Assembly: GCA_963921935.1 (NCBI GenBank) | Contig: OY998176.1 | Location: 88,166,910-88,230,909, forward strand | Reading direction: 5' to 3' | From: Galeruca laticollis | Taxonomy: Eukaryota > Arthropoda > Insecta > Coleoptera > Chrysomelidae | Length of the DNA: 64,000 bases | In this document: one piece after another, positions 21,600-31,990 of the stretch | How the letters are laid out: every line of letters starts with the position of its first letter | Numbering within the stretch: position 1 is the stretch's first letter | Position numbers and translations under genes: made by a program | The notes under the pieces: model-generated | What the model was told of the DNA's origin: nothing | The model's input: the letters and a program-made list of their open reading frames with translations, nothing else | The model's database searches: none

Positions 21600-22390
21600 C
21601 AATACAGACCAAATTAATGTTAAATGGTAATGCATTATGTAACACAGCAGATGCAAAAGACCTATGGCATAAGCGATTGAGACATTTCAACAGACATAGC
21701 CTCATAAAACTAAAATTATCTGTGTCCAAAGATGTATGAGAACCTTGCAGACAGGGTAAAGCAGTTCGACAACCATTTGATACGACAGTCACCAAAAAAA
21801 TAGAAAAATACACACATTCGGATGTAGGGGACCTGTAAAAACACCTACGAAAGATTTTGCACGCTATTATCAGGTTGTCATAGATGATTATACACATTTT
21901 TCAACCATATTTCTTCTCAAAAATAAGGCAGAAGCTGAACTGATTTTGATTCACTATATTAAGAAACACGAAACCAGATTAGGAGAAATGTGCACAAGCC
22001 GGATAATATGTGATAATGGAGGAGAATATTCCTCAAATATATTTAAAGAATTTTGTACCGAACGAGGTATAACTATAGAATATACTGCTCCATTTTGTCC
22101 TGAGATGAACGGCGTCAGTTAACGTATGAATAGAACACTTCTAAACAAAGTACGAACTATGTTTGGTGAAACGAATTTACCTAGACATATTTGGGATGGA
22201 GCAATTCGTACATCAAAATACCAGTTAAACAGATTACCTACGGCAGCCTTGAAAAGACTACGAATTTTTGCATGTAAAGCATGGATGTTGAAATTACCGA
22301 TGAAAGATAAGTTGACAGCTCGAGCCAAAGCTGTCAGATTTGTAGGTTACAACAGGATATCGTTTATGGGACGCTGTTACAGATGAAATA
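21600..22390 (+). pseudogene. Copia-1 integrase, heavily broken
   Basis: Pieces in three frames: a GAG-pre-integrase part (DLWHKRLRHFNRHSLIKL), an integrase core with VIDDYTHFST, SRIICDNGGEYSSNIFKEFC and YTAPFCPEMNGVS, then an intact part MNRTLLNKVRTMFGETNLPR...YQLNRLPT. The expected E in the third catalytic block is destroyed by a stop at 22121-22123. Function is clearly lost. Confidence 0.75.
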
Positions 22391-22489
22391 AAAATATCAA
22401 GACATGTACGTTTTGACGGGAGTGATCCTACTTTGAATGAAAAAGAAGCTGAGAATGAATGTAAACACTCGCCCGAAACATATACAAAG

Positions 22490-22637
22490 GCCTAGAATGA
22501 CAAAGTGCAATAAAAAGAGAACTTGATGCACACAAGAAGTTAAAGACATGGGAATCTGCAAGTCTACCACAGAAGACAAAGACTATAGAAAGTAAATGGA
22601 TTTTCAGAACAAAAGCGGATGGATAGAAAAAAGCAAG
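22490..22637 (+). pseudogene. Copia-1 reverse transcriptase, N-terminal fragment
   Basis: Reads ELDAHKKLKTWESASLPQKT and ESKWIFRTKADG, the start of the copia RT ('W-LV-LP-G-K-I--KWVF--K---G'). It breaks off at 22638, where gypsy-C begins. Confidence 0.75.
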
Positions 22638-23012
22638 ATGATACATGAATACGTTAAACCTCAGAAATTATGCTTTAATTAACTTAGAAGAAAACGTACA
22701 ATTACAATGAGTGACAGATAATATGACACAATAAACAACAAGACACTTTGATTATATATCATTCACCCCTGCCTGTCTGAAACGTAGTCTTGTGAATAAA
22801 GTGGGACTCTTTGGGTTCTTAACAGTCTTGTTCGAGGTGGCGAGCTGTCGTTAGGTTGTGAGGAGCCGGGAGGTGGATCAGAAGCCTTCATGTTTTCATC
22901 CTTTGTTGCTCCATTATTGGTTGATATATCGTTTCTCGGAGGCTCAGAGTATCTATTGTTTGACTCTGCCTCTTCGAAAATCTCATCAAGATTACTTGTT
23001 ATCGACAGGTCC

Positions 23013-23345
23013 TTATCTCCTGGTATGGGCGCTAGTTGCCTCTTTGATACTGTGAATTCTCGGCCATCGCTCCTGTATTACATAAAGGTAGGTTGGATTA
23101 CTATGAAGAAGTTCCACCTCTTCAACGATAGGGTCATTCTTGGAGCGAACATTCTTCCTCATGAGGACTGGGCCTGGTATGAGCCACGAAGGAATGGATT
23201 CCTCGACCGGGGTGCGTCTTGTAAATTTGAACATCCTTTCATGAGGGATTGTAATTATTGAGGTGCACAGCAGCGGACGTACACAATGTAATGCTGGTTT
23301 TAAGGCGAGCTCCCAGTTATCGATTGGAAGATTTTTTGACTTCAA
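23013..23345 (-). pseudogene. Gypsy-C integrase C-terminal region
   Basis: The minus-strand ORF reads NWELALKPALHCVRPLLCTS, then TPVEESIPSWLIPGPVLMRK and DPIVEEVELLHSNPTYLYV. This is the end of the integrase core and the C-terminal domain of gypsy elements ('W---L--ALHS-RSLLCTSTN-TPHER', 'GPVLLR-HVR--K-DPLV-EVELL-ANP-YA-V'). Here it directly abuts RT sequence, so RNase H and most of the integrase are deleted. Confidence 0.8.
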
Positions 23346-23349
23346 ATTA

Positions 23350-23830
23350 AGTTGTATCGTTCGCTATAACAATTTCTTGATCGATAATATATTCTAGGGT
23401 GCGTTGGAAGGCAACTACGCAATTTGTTACCCCGAATGGGATTTTAGTAAATTGATGAGTTTTCCATCTGCCTCAAACGCGGTATAAATTCGTTCTCTTT
23501 CTAGTAGCAGACTTCAAATCTATTTGACTGAAAACGTTGAATTTTCTGACCTTGGACACGATATCTTCGACGTTAGGTAAGGGTCAAGCATGGAGATACG
23601 TGAATTTGTCAATTCCTAGAATAGTCGAGTACTAATCGTTCACGAGGATTGCTTTCGCCAACGACAAGTACCTTAGCGCGCCATGGGGGATGCTCGCTTC
23701 AATGACTCCATCTTCAAGTAGTTTGTTGATTTCTTCTCTGATTTGAAACCTCTTCATCTTCGGTACGCCTCCTTGATTTGATAGCAATAGGTTTAATGTC
23801 AGCGGATAGATTAGCAAATAATGACGCCGG
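23350..23830 (-). pseudogene. Gypsy-C reverse transcriptase, partial
   Basis: Reads FQIREEINKLLEDGVIEASI and then, after a one-base shift, SPWRAKVLVVGESNPRERLV, the first two motifs of gypsy RT. Further minus-strand codons give a 'YPLPNVEDIVSKVRKFNVFS-IDLKS' pattern (fingers and motif A) and 'PFGVTNCVVAFQRTLEYII'. The YxDD palm motif is missing because the sequence jumps to the integrase tail near 23345. Confidence 0.75.
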
Positions 23831-24406
23831 TGGGACTGTTGCTTCCATCACACTTATTTGTAGAGGTTCCTTTGATCCTCCAAATCGCAATTCAAGTTTC
23901 GATTGGTTTTTGGGCAGGTCGTGGCCGACTATGACATCAGCACATAAGTTGTTTACAAGTGAAGGACGTTGCTTGTAAACATGTTTGTCAATACTAAGAG
24001 TAGCGAAACAAATCGCATCTACAAAGGACTTGTGGCTGAGTGAGCCGAGAGAGATAGTCTGATCGTAGGGTTTTAGTTTAAGTTTCATTGTTTGGGAGAT
24101 ATCCTTGTCTATGAAGCTTACGGAGCTACCCGTGTCAATTAGAGCGTCAGCACGGACGTCATTAACGATAATTGAGACAGTTGCTGTTTTAAGACATGAT
24201 GGTGAAGCAGCCGAGAAGATAGAGTTGGTCGGGAAGAAAACGGCATTGCTTATGGTTTTGCCTGCTGATCGACAAACCTTGGAGAAGTACCCGATTTTGC
24301 CACAATTTTGACACTCAGCCCGAAATGCGGGGCATGTTACTCGTCGGTGTACTTTTCCTCCGCAAAAAACACATTTTAATATCGCTGGAGGCGCAGCAGC
24401 TACCAC
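23714..24406 (-). pseudogene. Gypsy-C nucleocapsid and protease
   Basis: An open 230-codon frame. Two zinc knuckles, CVFCGGKVHRRVTC and CQNCGKIGYFSKVC (the second with Tyr for His), are followed by an aspartic protease with ALIDTGSSVSFIDKDI (catalytic DTG) and the flap/second-strand block CADVIVGHDLPKNQSKLELR. It runs into the RT linker (KPIAIKSRRRTEDE). Uninterrupted for a decayed element, though its neighbours are broken. Confidence 0.8.
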
Positions 24407-24472
24407 TTCAGGACGACTTGATGACGGACTTGGCTGAGTTACTCTCTCTGTCGATGCTAGAGCATTCAGGAT

Positions 24473-25055
24473 TTAATCGTTGTAACTTACTATTGCTTGA
24501 GAATCTTTCTGAGCCATCTCAATAGTTTGGGCTTGTTTGATAGCGTCGTCTAATGTCAGACTCGAATTTTCCAAAAGACGTTCCTTTATTATCGTCGAAG
24601 TTAGACCCGCTATAAAATTCCCTCGTATGGATTGACTTTTATGTTCAACGGCTTCAACAATATCATAGTTGCAGCTTTCAGCTAAGAGGCGTAGTTCTCG
24701 AATGTAGTCAACGATAGTCTCACCAGGTTTTCTCGTAGTGAGTATATAACGAGCCAATATATCATTTTGCGGTTTAGAGTATGTGTTCTTTAGAATCTTG
24801 ATATCAACTTCATAAGTTTAACTTTCCTTTATGTGTGCATGAATACTCGTGGGTAGGTGATTTACCAGTAATTGTAGCTTCACTTTATCTTTCATCATCC
24901 TACCTGATGGGGCCTCCGCTTCGAGGAAATTTTCAAATATAGAGAATCAATGCTTCTATCTAGTTTTGACACCAACACTACCCGGATGGACTTCGAATTT
25001 TTCGGGCCTTAAATATTTGGCAAAAAGATCTACCGTAGAGTTTCCGTTTTTCATT
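24473..25055 (-). pseudogene. Gypsy-C gag (capsid)
   Basis: Begins with ATG at 25053 (MKNGNSTVDLFAKYLRPEKF). The better part is 24757-24473: YILTTRKPGETIVDYIRELR, LAESCNYDIVE and LLENSSLTLDDAIKQAQTIE, the usual capsid C-terminus before zinc knuckles. A stop and frame changes lie between the two parts (about 24800-24960). Confidence 0.7.
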
Positions 25056-25101
25056 ATTGTCTAAGTTAATTAAATTGATACATGAATACGTTGAACCTCA
25101 G

Positions 25102-25464
25102 TATTTGTATCACTAAAGTGATTTATCTGAATGATATCTTGAATGATCATGTTAATGAACAGGTGAAATGTTACCTCAATGTGGACAGTTAAGGAGCAAC
25201 AAAAATGATGAAAGGATTTGGTGTCGAACCTTTGTACAGATCAGTTGTGCGCTCCGAAACGATTAATAAGTAGTTAAAAAGTAATTAGTGTATATTTCAA
25301 AATGAAGCAAAAACAAACAGTAATAATATCAGGTAAACTTTTTATTGAACGTTAGTAAAACAACAATAATTAACTAGAAGTGAATCTGAATTAATTATCA
25401 AATATAAATAATAGAAAATATCTCGCTGGATCCGTATTAAGGTAAACTTAAATGATACTTAAAA
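25102..25464. other. Junction between gypsy-C and I-1
   Basis: Plus-strand codons near 25115-25190 give VIYLNDILNDHVNEQVKCYL, which may be a sliver of copia-1 RT around an altered YxDD box. The rest (about 25200-25464) is probably the 5' UTR of I-1. Neither border is sharp. Confidence 0.35.
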
Positions 25465-26520
25465 ATGGATGACAACAAATCTTAAATAGGGTGTACACCC
25501 ACTAATAATACAATCCAACAACCCAAAACATATTCCTCAGTAGGAAACCAACAAACCAAAACAAACAATTTCCCGTCCATAAATCAAGCTATATTATTCG
25601 ACGCAATCGAAAACACTAGGCTAGAAGACTACCTAAAGGCACTATGCCAAACAATCCAAACAAATAACATAATTTTTTGCTCGAAGCAATCCAACAACAG
25701 AATATGTATATATTTGGCAAATGAAAATTTAGTGAACACATTCATCAACAATCACGGTAAAATCCAAATAAACCAAGAAATACTACAGGCACGTCGACTA
25801 GTTACTCCTAGCCAAAGATTAATATTATCCAATATATGTCCCTATATCACCCACTCAGTCCTTGAATATGAACATAAAAAGCTAGGGATTAATCCTCTTT
25901 CACCCTTATCCTTCTTGCGAATAGGAATCTCAGACCCCGCATTTCAACATATCCTAAGTTTTAGAAGACAAATATTTATATCTCCATTCAATAACCAGGC
26001 CCTTCCCGATTCACTTTTAATCACATTTGAACAAACCTCATATAGGATATTTTTGTCCATTGATAATCAAGAATGCTTACAATGTAAACAAACTACTCAT
26101 ACAACAAAAAACTGCCCAAATGGAATAATCACTTTAACACACTTTAACCCATCAACAGAATCCTCACCAGATAATCCAGCCGACAATCAATCTGAAGAAG
26201 AAACAAACAACATTTCACAATATCAACAGGATCCATCAAATAACCAAAACTCAGAACAAAATTCCGAACCTCAAACAATGAATACCCAAGTAGTTAAACA
26301 CACCGAAAATAGTAAAGACAGCACACCGACAGTCAACAGAAATGAAATCGAAACAACCAAACCACAAAATAAAAGACCATCAACAGAACGTTCCCCATCA
26401 CCTACAACAACTAAACACCTACCTACATTTGTAAAACCAACAAATAGAGAAAAGAAAACAAAACAAATCGAGAACAAAAAACCAATAAAATCAATAGGAG
26501 AAATGTTAAGTCACACTTAA
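25465..26520 (+). pseudogene. I-1 ORF1 (nucleic-acid-binding protein)
   Basis: The likely start ATG is 25465 (MDDNKS), but codon 7 is TAA. The frame then stays open to 26520. The N-terminal part (FDAIENTRLEDYLKAL, SKQSNNRICIYLANENLV, FRRQIFISP) resembles the RRM-like domain of ORF1 proteins. A CCHC knuckle CLQCKQTTHTTKNC lies about two-thirds along. The tail is rich in Asn, Gln, Ser and Pro. The related I-2 ORF1 (60276 on) shares these blocks. The early stop, or re-initiation after it, decides whether this copy made protein. Confidence 0.75.
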
Positions 26521-26659
26521 GCACTCAAGAATACAGATATCAATTATCCTCTAACCTATGAAGAACATTTTTTGAAAATTGCGAAGGGTGTACAGATTCT
26601 CTCAGTATCGTGAAAATGTACACCGAAGAAATAACGGAAGTCACAGACCTACTTACCAC

Positions 26660-26801
26660 AATATATCCCTATTTGAAGGATGAAAAAATGAAGATGAGAT
26701 GCACTCGAATTAAAAATGAAATTCTCAAATAATATATCCCTATTTGAAGGATGAAAAAATGAAGACGAGATGCACTCGAATTAAAAATAAAATTCTCAAA
26801 C
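26660..26801 (+). repeat. 71-bp tandem duplication in I-1
   Basis: AATATATCCCTATTTGAAGG and the 51 bases after it occur twice, starting at 26660 and 26731, with a few mismatches. It lies between the end of ORF1 and the start of ORF2 coding similarity. 71 is not a multiple of three. Confidence 0.9.
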
Positions 26802-26869
26802 AGATAAACCCTGAATACCAAACAGAACTGGACACATACCTCTATCGAAACCTATTAATCTTGTTCACC

Positions 26870-27540
26870 TTCACTTCCTTAATTCAGTGGAATATAAATG
26901 GGTACTATACCCACCCAGAAAACTTGCAATTAATGCTTTCAAAATACAAACCCATGCTTATATGTCTACAAGAAACCAATTTCGAAGACAATAGAATCCA
27001 TAATCTAAAAAATTCTAATTGTTTCGGTAAAAATCGAGAAAATGCAAGAATAGCCAGTGGAGGTGTAGCAACATATATTTGAAATACAATAGATGCAACA
27101 TCAATTCATCTAAAAACTACTATTGAAGCAGTCGCCGTTAGAGTGAAAGATAGAATGACCTTTTCATTGTGCAACATATACATTCCCCCAAATCAGGAAC
27201 CTACCACAGAAGAACTCACTGAGCTGCTGAGCCAAATTCCAACTCCTCAGATGATAGTGGAAGACTTTAATGCCCACAACTATATCTGGGGCTCTACTAA
27301 GCAGACAGTTTTTGGAAAAAACATTGAATATCTATTAGAAAAGTACAATCTTAACCTCCTAAATGACGGCCAAAAAAACCAGACATGACATAAGAACTGG
27401 TGAAGATTCAGCAATCGACCTGACAATATGTCACCCATCTCTCTCACAAATACTCAATTGGGATGTATCAACGTATTTATACGATAGTGACCACTATCCC
27501 ATAATAATTAGCAGCGAACCGGAAAATACACCGACACAAT
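26870..27540 (+). pseudogene. I-1 ORF2 endonuclease domain
   Basis: Starts IQWNINGYYTHPENLQLMLS, then ICLQETNFEDNRI (catalytic Glu) and ASGGVATYI. After a TGA at 27080-27082 the same frame continues with LCNIYIPPNQEPT and IVEDFNAHNYIWGS, where the usual 'GDFN' is EDFN. It ends with LYDSDHYPIIIS (catalytic His region). Two compensating frame changes lie between about 27387 and 27545. The enzyme would nick target DNA for target-primed reverse transcription. Confidence 0.8.
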
Positions 27541-27544
27541 AACA

Positions 27545-29220
27545 AAATGGAAAATAAAATCAGCAAATTGGAACGAATTGCAAGAATGTATACAAGAAAA
27601 TCTCCACGAGTTAAAGGAAGATGCGGATATTGATCAAGAAGTACACTTTATCACAGGATTAATAACGCAATCAGCAAATAAACATATTGGACGATACGAA
27701 CACAACAACAAACACCGAACGGTTCCGTGGTGGAACTTGGACTGCAAAGAGGCTGTGAAGAAATGGAAAGAAGCCTTTAACAGATTCAAAAGAAGCAAGA
27801 CAGAACAAAATTCAATCGAATTCAAACGATTGAGAGCCAAAGCCACAATAAAAAAAGTGAAACGGGAATCCTGGAAAGAGTATGATTCAACAATAAACAG
27901 CTCAACTCCAATGTCCACTATATGGGAACAAGTTAAAAGGAAATCCAAAAGAAAACAATCCAATACAATAAACTTTCTGGAGATAAATAGTACTATTTAT
28001 AAAAACCGAAATGAAATAACAAACATCTTATCAAGTCAATATCAAAAAACTCAACCAACTCAAACTACACATCAGATTTCATGAATCATAAACAAAACAG
28101 AGCAGCAAGAAATTGACTATAATAATAATAACCAGCAAACGAACAGTTTGAACTATGCAATAACCATTGGCGAACTTGAAAATTCACTCCAAAACTCTAT
28201 AAACTCCAGCCCAAGTCCTGATAATATTCCTCTTATTTTTCTAAGAAATCTGAGTAAACAAACCAAAGAACATTTACTAAAGGTATATAACCTAATCTTA
28301 ACAAAGAAAGTATATCCCAGAGCATGGACAATTTCCATTATAATTCCCATTCCGAAGCCAAGTAAAGCAGAATCAGATCCAGAAACATATAGACCAATCT
28401 CACTCACCTCTAGCATGGGAAAAGTTCTTGAGAAGATAATTAACAACAGACTTGTATGGCACCTAGAATCAGAAAAACTAATAATACCCGAACAGTGTGG
28501 TTCCCGTAAAAATCGCTCCACGTTAAACAATTTTATCGATCTAGAATCTCAGATCGATGAGGCCTTTGCAATAAAGCAGCACTGCATCGGAGTATTTTTT
28601 GATATTCGTAAAGCCTACGATACAGCCTGGAAATACTCTATAATCAAAACTCTTTACGACTGGTCAATACGGGGTAACATATTGAAATATATATCGAACT
28701 TTCTAGATCAACGACAGTACCAAGTACGAGTAGATGGCGTATACTGAACACCCACGGAAACGACATTCCACAAGTGTCAAATCTCAGCACGACACTATTT
28801 CTTATAGCAATAAATTCAATTGTAGCAAACTGTAAATCACCCGTGAAATGCAGACTATATGCAGATGACCTGGTTATCTATTGCAGAGGGAAAAATATGA
28901 CTACAATATATAAAACCATCGAACAAACAATAGCTACAATAGAGGATTGGTCAAAAACAAGTGGACTGCGTTTCAACACGACAAAAACCAAAAATTTATG
29001 TTTCTCGAAAATGACTCAACCACAACTTGAAAACTTGTACCTTTATGGACAGATAACAGAATATGTGAGAGAAATAAGTTTTCTAGGAATGATACTCGAC
29101 CAAAAATTGACATTGAAATCACACATTCTGACAATTAAGAAAAAATACCAACCTGGAATTAATTTACTCAGATCACTCGCATTCAAAAACTGGGTCGCAG
29201 ATTACTCAAGTTTACTATAA
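27545..29220 (+). pseudogene. I-1 ORF2 reverse transcriptase
   Basis: Linker helix region (27578-28084), then RT motifs in order: YPRAWTISIIIPIPKPSK, YRPISLTSSMGKVLEKIINN, EQCGSRKNRST, GVFFDIRKAYDTAW (palm A), GNDIPQVSNLSTTLF (the usual PQGS is PQVS) and CRLYADDLVIYCRG with YADD at 28858-28869. A thumb follows (LRFNTTKTKNLCFS). Stops lie at 28082 and 28745, the second with a frame change. Confidence 0.85.
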
Positions 29221-29224
29221 ATCA

Positions 29225-30205
29225 TTGATCAGATCAAAACTTGACTACGGAGCAATCTTCTACAACTCTGCCAACAAAAGCCTTCTTCAGTCAGTGGAAG
29301 TTATTCAAAACACAACTCTTCGCATCTGTTTGGGTGCCCATCGTACAAGTCCTATCCAAAGCTTACATTGGGAAACCGCAGAGTTACCGCTTTCTTACCG
29401 AAGAGAATATCTAAGCATCTCTTATGCTGTCTCTGTAATATCAAGCATTTATAAGGTATACACAGATGCTTCAAAAAACCATGATGAAATTGGGGCCACC
29501 TTCTACTACGAGAACTTTTCGAAATCCTACATACTCCCACCCTTCACATCTAATCATTCAGTTGAATTATTCGCCATACTAGAAACACTCAAGAAAATCC
29601 AGAAAATCAAACATAGAAATGTTCTTTTTATATCTGACTCTCAAATTTCACCAACAGCACTCCGTCAACTGTACTCTAATCACCCTATAGCCATACTGAT
29701 CAAGAAAGAGCTACAGAATTGCAGAAACAGCAACATACATATTAAATTCATGTGGGTCCCATTCCATACTGGAATAGAAGGAAATGAGAGAGTAGATCAA
29801 ATAGCAAAAAATGCATGCACGAATCAACAATCAGAAAGGAACGATTTTACCGTACATACTTATTTGAAAGCGTTCTACAAGAGCAAAATATACGACAAAT
29901 GGCAGGAAGAAGCAAGACATAACCAACACAAATCATACGAAGTCAGTACAAATTCTCACGGCTGGAACTGTGAAAACATAAATAGAAGAGACCAAATGAT
30001 ACTTTCTTGTATTCGAATCAGTCATACGCGCATCACACACGACTACTTAGTAGCGGGAAAAAGTAAACCAATGTGCGAAATGTGTAATAGTGAGTTAACC
30101 GTGAAGCACCTGGTAATCGAATGTGCGAAATACGACAAGAAACGGAAAAAGAATCAACTACCACTATCACTAAAAAACTATTACAAGAAAACAATGAAAC
30201 TATAA
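29225..30205 (+). pseudogene. I-1 ORF2 RNase H and C-terminal Cys-His region
   Basis: Open for 326 codons. After the post-RT segment (RSKLDYGAIFYNSANKSLLQ) comes an RNase H domain: KVYTDASKNHDEIGATFYY (first Asp), SVELFAILETLKK (Glu), VLFISDSQISPTAL (Asp), MWVPFHTGIEGNERVDQIAK (last His/Asp region). The end has CEMCNSELTVKHLVIEC, the Cys-Cys-His-Cys motif that closes many I/Jockey ORF2 proteins. It stops at TAA 30203-30205. Confidence 0.85.
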
Positions 30206-30352
30206 ACATTATAAACTACCTGAAATACTGCAAATTAAGTAGCAAAATATAGAGACTATAACCAACCTACAATAAGTGAACTTACATCTTTTCAATTCGC
30301 TAATAACCCTACGTGGTTGATCCGATTAATAATGAAAAAAATGATGAAAAAT

Positions 30353-30530
30353 TATGAGAATACAAAAAGATATAAACACATTGACATAAAATTTCATTTT
30401 ATCAAAGATATTGTAGACAAAGGATTAATTAATGTAAAATATATACAAACATTGCTGATATGTTCAATAAAGCATTTTGTAAGGAAAAATTTACTAAATT
30501 TAGTGATATCTTATTTGTTATTTGAAATGT
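30353..30530 (+). pseudogene. Copia-1 RNase H C-terminus
   Basis: ENTKRYKHIDIKFHFIKDIV and KGLINVKYIQT, then after a frame change a 'LADMFNKAFCKEKF'-type end. This is the universal copia terminus ('R-KHIDIK-HFIRD-V--G-I---YI-T--QLAD--TKPL'). It shows that copia-1 resumes here after the nested insertions. Confidence 0.8.
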
Positions 30531-30645
30531 AAATGTGTATTTGGAATACTTATATCATGTCGCCATACATATTTTTTCTATGTTGTATATTTTTGTTAGA
30601 ATGTTAATCACAATTTTAATTTTTAATATTAGCGACGTTAAAATT

Positions 30646-30654
30646 GACAGGGGG
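30646..30654 (+). other. Copia-1 polypurine tract
   Basis: GACAGGGGG immediately before the right LTR. Confidence 0.7.
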
Positions 30655-30850
30655 TGTAAGAATTCATATTCATCTATGATTGAAATAATAGAGTGTGTAT
30701 TCATTATATCATTTTAAAACATTATGTCATGTGAGAAATGATACGTCTTGTCAATATAAATGTGAAAAGTAGGAAATTAATAAATCAACTTTCAAAGTCT
30801 TCGTTTACTTAAATCAGCAACTAATAAAGTACCGCTTAATAATTCCAACA
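30655..30850 (+). repeat. Copia-1 right LTR
   Basis: TGTAAGAATTC...TTCCAACA, homologous to 20136-20312. Several indels and substitutions show considerable age. Confidence 0.85.
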
Positions 30851-31439
30851 CTCTCCAGTATCTGTACTGAAAGCAATTAAACAACGTTTCAATTTGTTTT
30901 ACATAAACTTTGTACATAAAAACCGCAATTGAAATTCTATTCTCCTAATAGAAGAACCGATAAATACAAATGCTGCGATGCACTCTTCATAAAAAGCTCA
31001 TAAAAATACAGCGTACCTCATCGGGCCGACGTTTAACCGAGGCGTGCAAAGTTTTATGGTAAAACCCTAGAATTCAAAATGAAGCGAGCTTTGTTCTCGA
31101 GTTTACGAGTCCGTGATCCTTGCAGCATTCATGGCCCACTTACACCTTGAACTGGATGTAGTGTTTGTCGTCTCGAAGCCAGTGTACCCTCTCCGAAATA
31201 AGAAAACTTTGTTTCGGCAAAGGACTGAGCTGCTACGTCGAATGAGTATAATTCAAGCATTATTTATCTGCTTAAGGTGTGAATCGAAATACAAGTGTCA
31301 AGCATAAATAATTATGAAATGCTTTAAGTCATTTTTATTATACCCTTACTCTCCTTTCTTCGTGATTTTATCCAGTTGAATAAGAATTGAACAGATGTCG
31401 GTGGATGAGAGTTTTTGACGAAATTATCTGCTGTGACAT
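30851..31439. other. Unassigned spacer
   Basis: No TE motif or convincing ORF. A 64-codon ORF (31113-31307) has no recognisable feature. Confidence 0.5.
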
Positions 31440-31990
31440 ACTAGACTGGCACCTATTGTATAATATAGTAGGCTCTATTACTATTATAGTGCGTCATGAT
31501 GAGGGGTGTCACTTTTTAGTCAGATTGACAACTGGCTGGTTTTTGTAACTAGAATTTTTATGATCTTAAATAAAATAATATAGTTAAATAATTCTTCTTC
31601 GAGTTTGAATTAACTGCACAACCAAAGTATTTAACATGGTGTCAGGTGTGTAGCTGTTTCACCAGATACCTAGTGAACATTTTCGTGACAAAGTTTCCAA
31701 AGTTACAAGACCCTGCAAGTTTTCAGACTGTGAAGGAAAATGGAAAACTTGTTTAAACCGCCTGAACCCCTAGTTTTGGATGGCAATGTATCAGATAACT
31801 GGAGACGTTTTTTGCAAAAATTTAATCTGTTCTGAACGACAACAGATCTTGCCTCAAAACATAGATAAATACTTTTAATATGAGGAAGAATGGGTAAAAT
31901 TTGAGAAAACCTACCTGACAACGATTTCGAAAATGATTTTTTAATTATGTAAAGCACTTACTAACAAACACATAGCACCACAAATTTTGC
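31440..31990 (+). mobile_element. Gypsy-F 5' end: LTR-like sequence, primer site, start of gag
   Basis: Sequence ending TTTAACA at 31636 is followed by TGGTGTCAGG (31637-31646), a primer-site-like motif similar to that of gypsy-A. ATG 31740 opens MENLFKPPEPLVLDGNVSDN then WRRFLQKFNLF, the first gag block of mag/CsRn1-like gypsy elements ('F-PP--L-L-GN---NW--F-Q-F-LY'). Similarity ends within ~100 codons with stops. The left LTR border was not found. Confidence 0.6.

Larger units (their letters stand above)
22639..25101 (-). mobile_element. Gypsy-C: minus-strand Ty3/gypsy remnant inside copia-1
   Basis: On the minus strand from 25060 to 23013 come gag, zinc knuckles, protease, a partial RT and the integrase C-terminus. 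TGATACATGAATACGTT and the bases after it occur at both borders (22639-22664 and 25076-25101, one mismatch in 26), probably the 3' ends of its two LTRs. Sequence beyond those 26 bp differs, so at least one LTR is truncated. Confidence 0.7.
25465..30335 (+). mobile_element. I-1: I-clade-like non-LTR retrotransposon, nearly full length
   Basis: Two-ORF structure: ORF1 with a zinc knuckle, and ORF2 with AP-type endonuclease, reverse transcriptase, RNase H and a terminal Cys-His motif. No LTRs. The 3' end near 30335 is AT-rich (TTAATAATGAAAAAAATGATG), after which copia-1 RNase H resumes. The presence of RNase H favours the I superfamily over Jockey/CR1/RTE. Confidence 0.8.
20136..30850 (+). mobile_element. 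Copia-1: LTR retrotransposon with two nested insertions
   Basis: The LTRs at 20136-20312 and 30655-30850 share the block ATATTCATCTATGATTGAAA and TGT...ACA ends. Flanking 5-mers CTCTT and CTCTC match at 4 of 5 positions. Gag, protease, integrase and the first RT codons lie at 20428-22637. Only the end of RNase H remains on the right (30353-30525). Gypsy-C and I-1 occupy the space between, and most RT/RNase H is lost. Confidence 0.85.

Noticed and set aside
28153..28530. 125-codon minus-strand ORF inside I-1
   Set aside because: Antisense of the reverse transcriptase region with recognised motifs on the plus strand.
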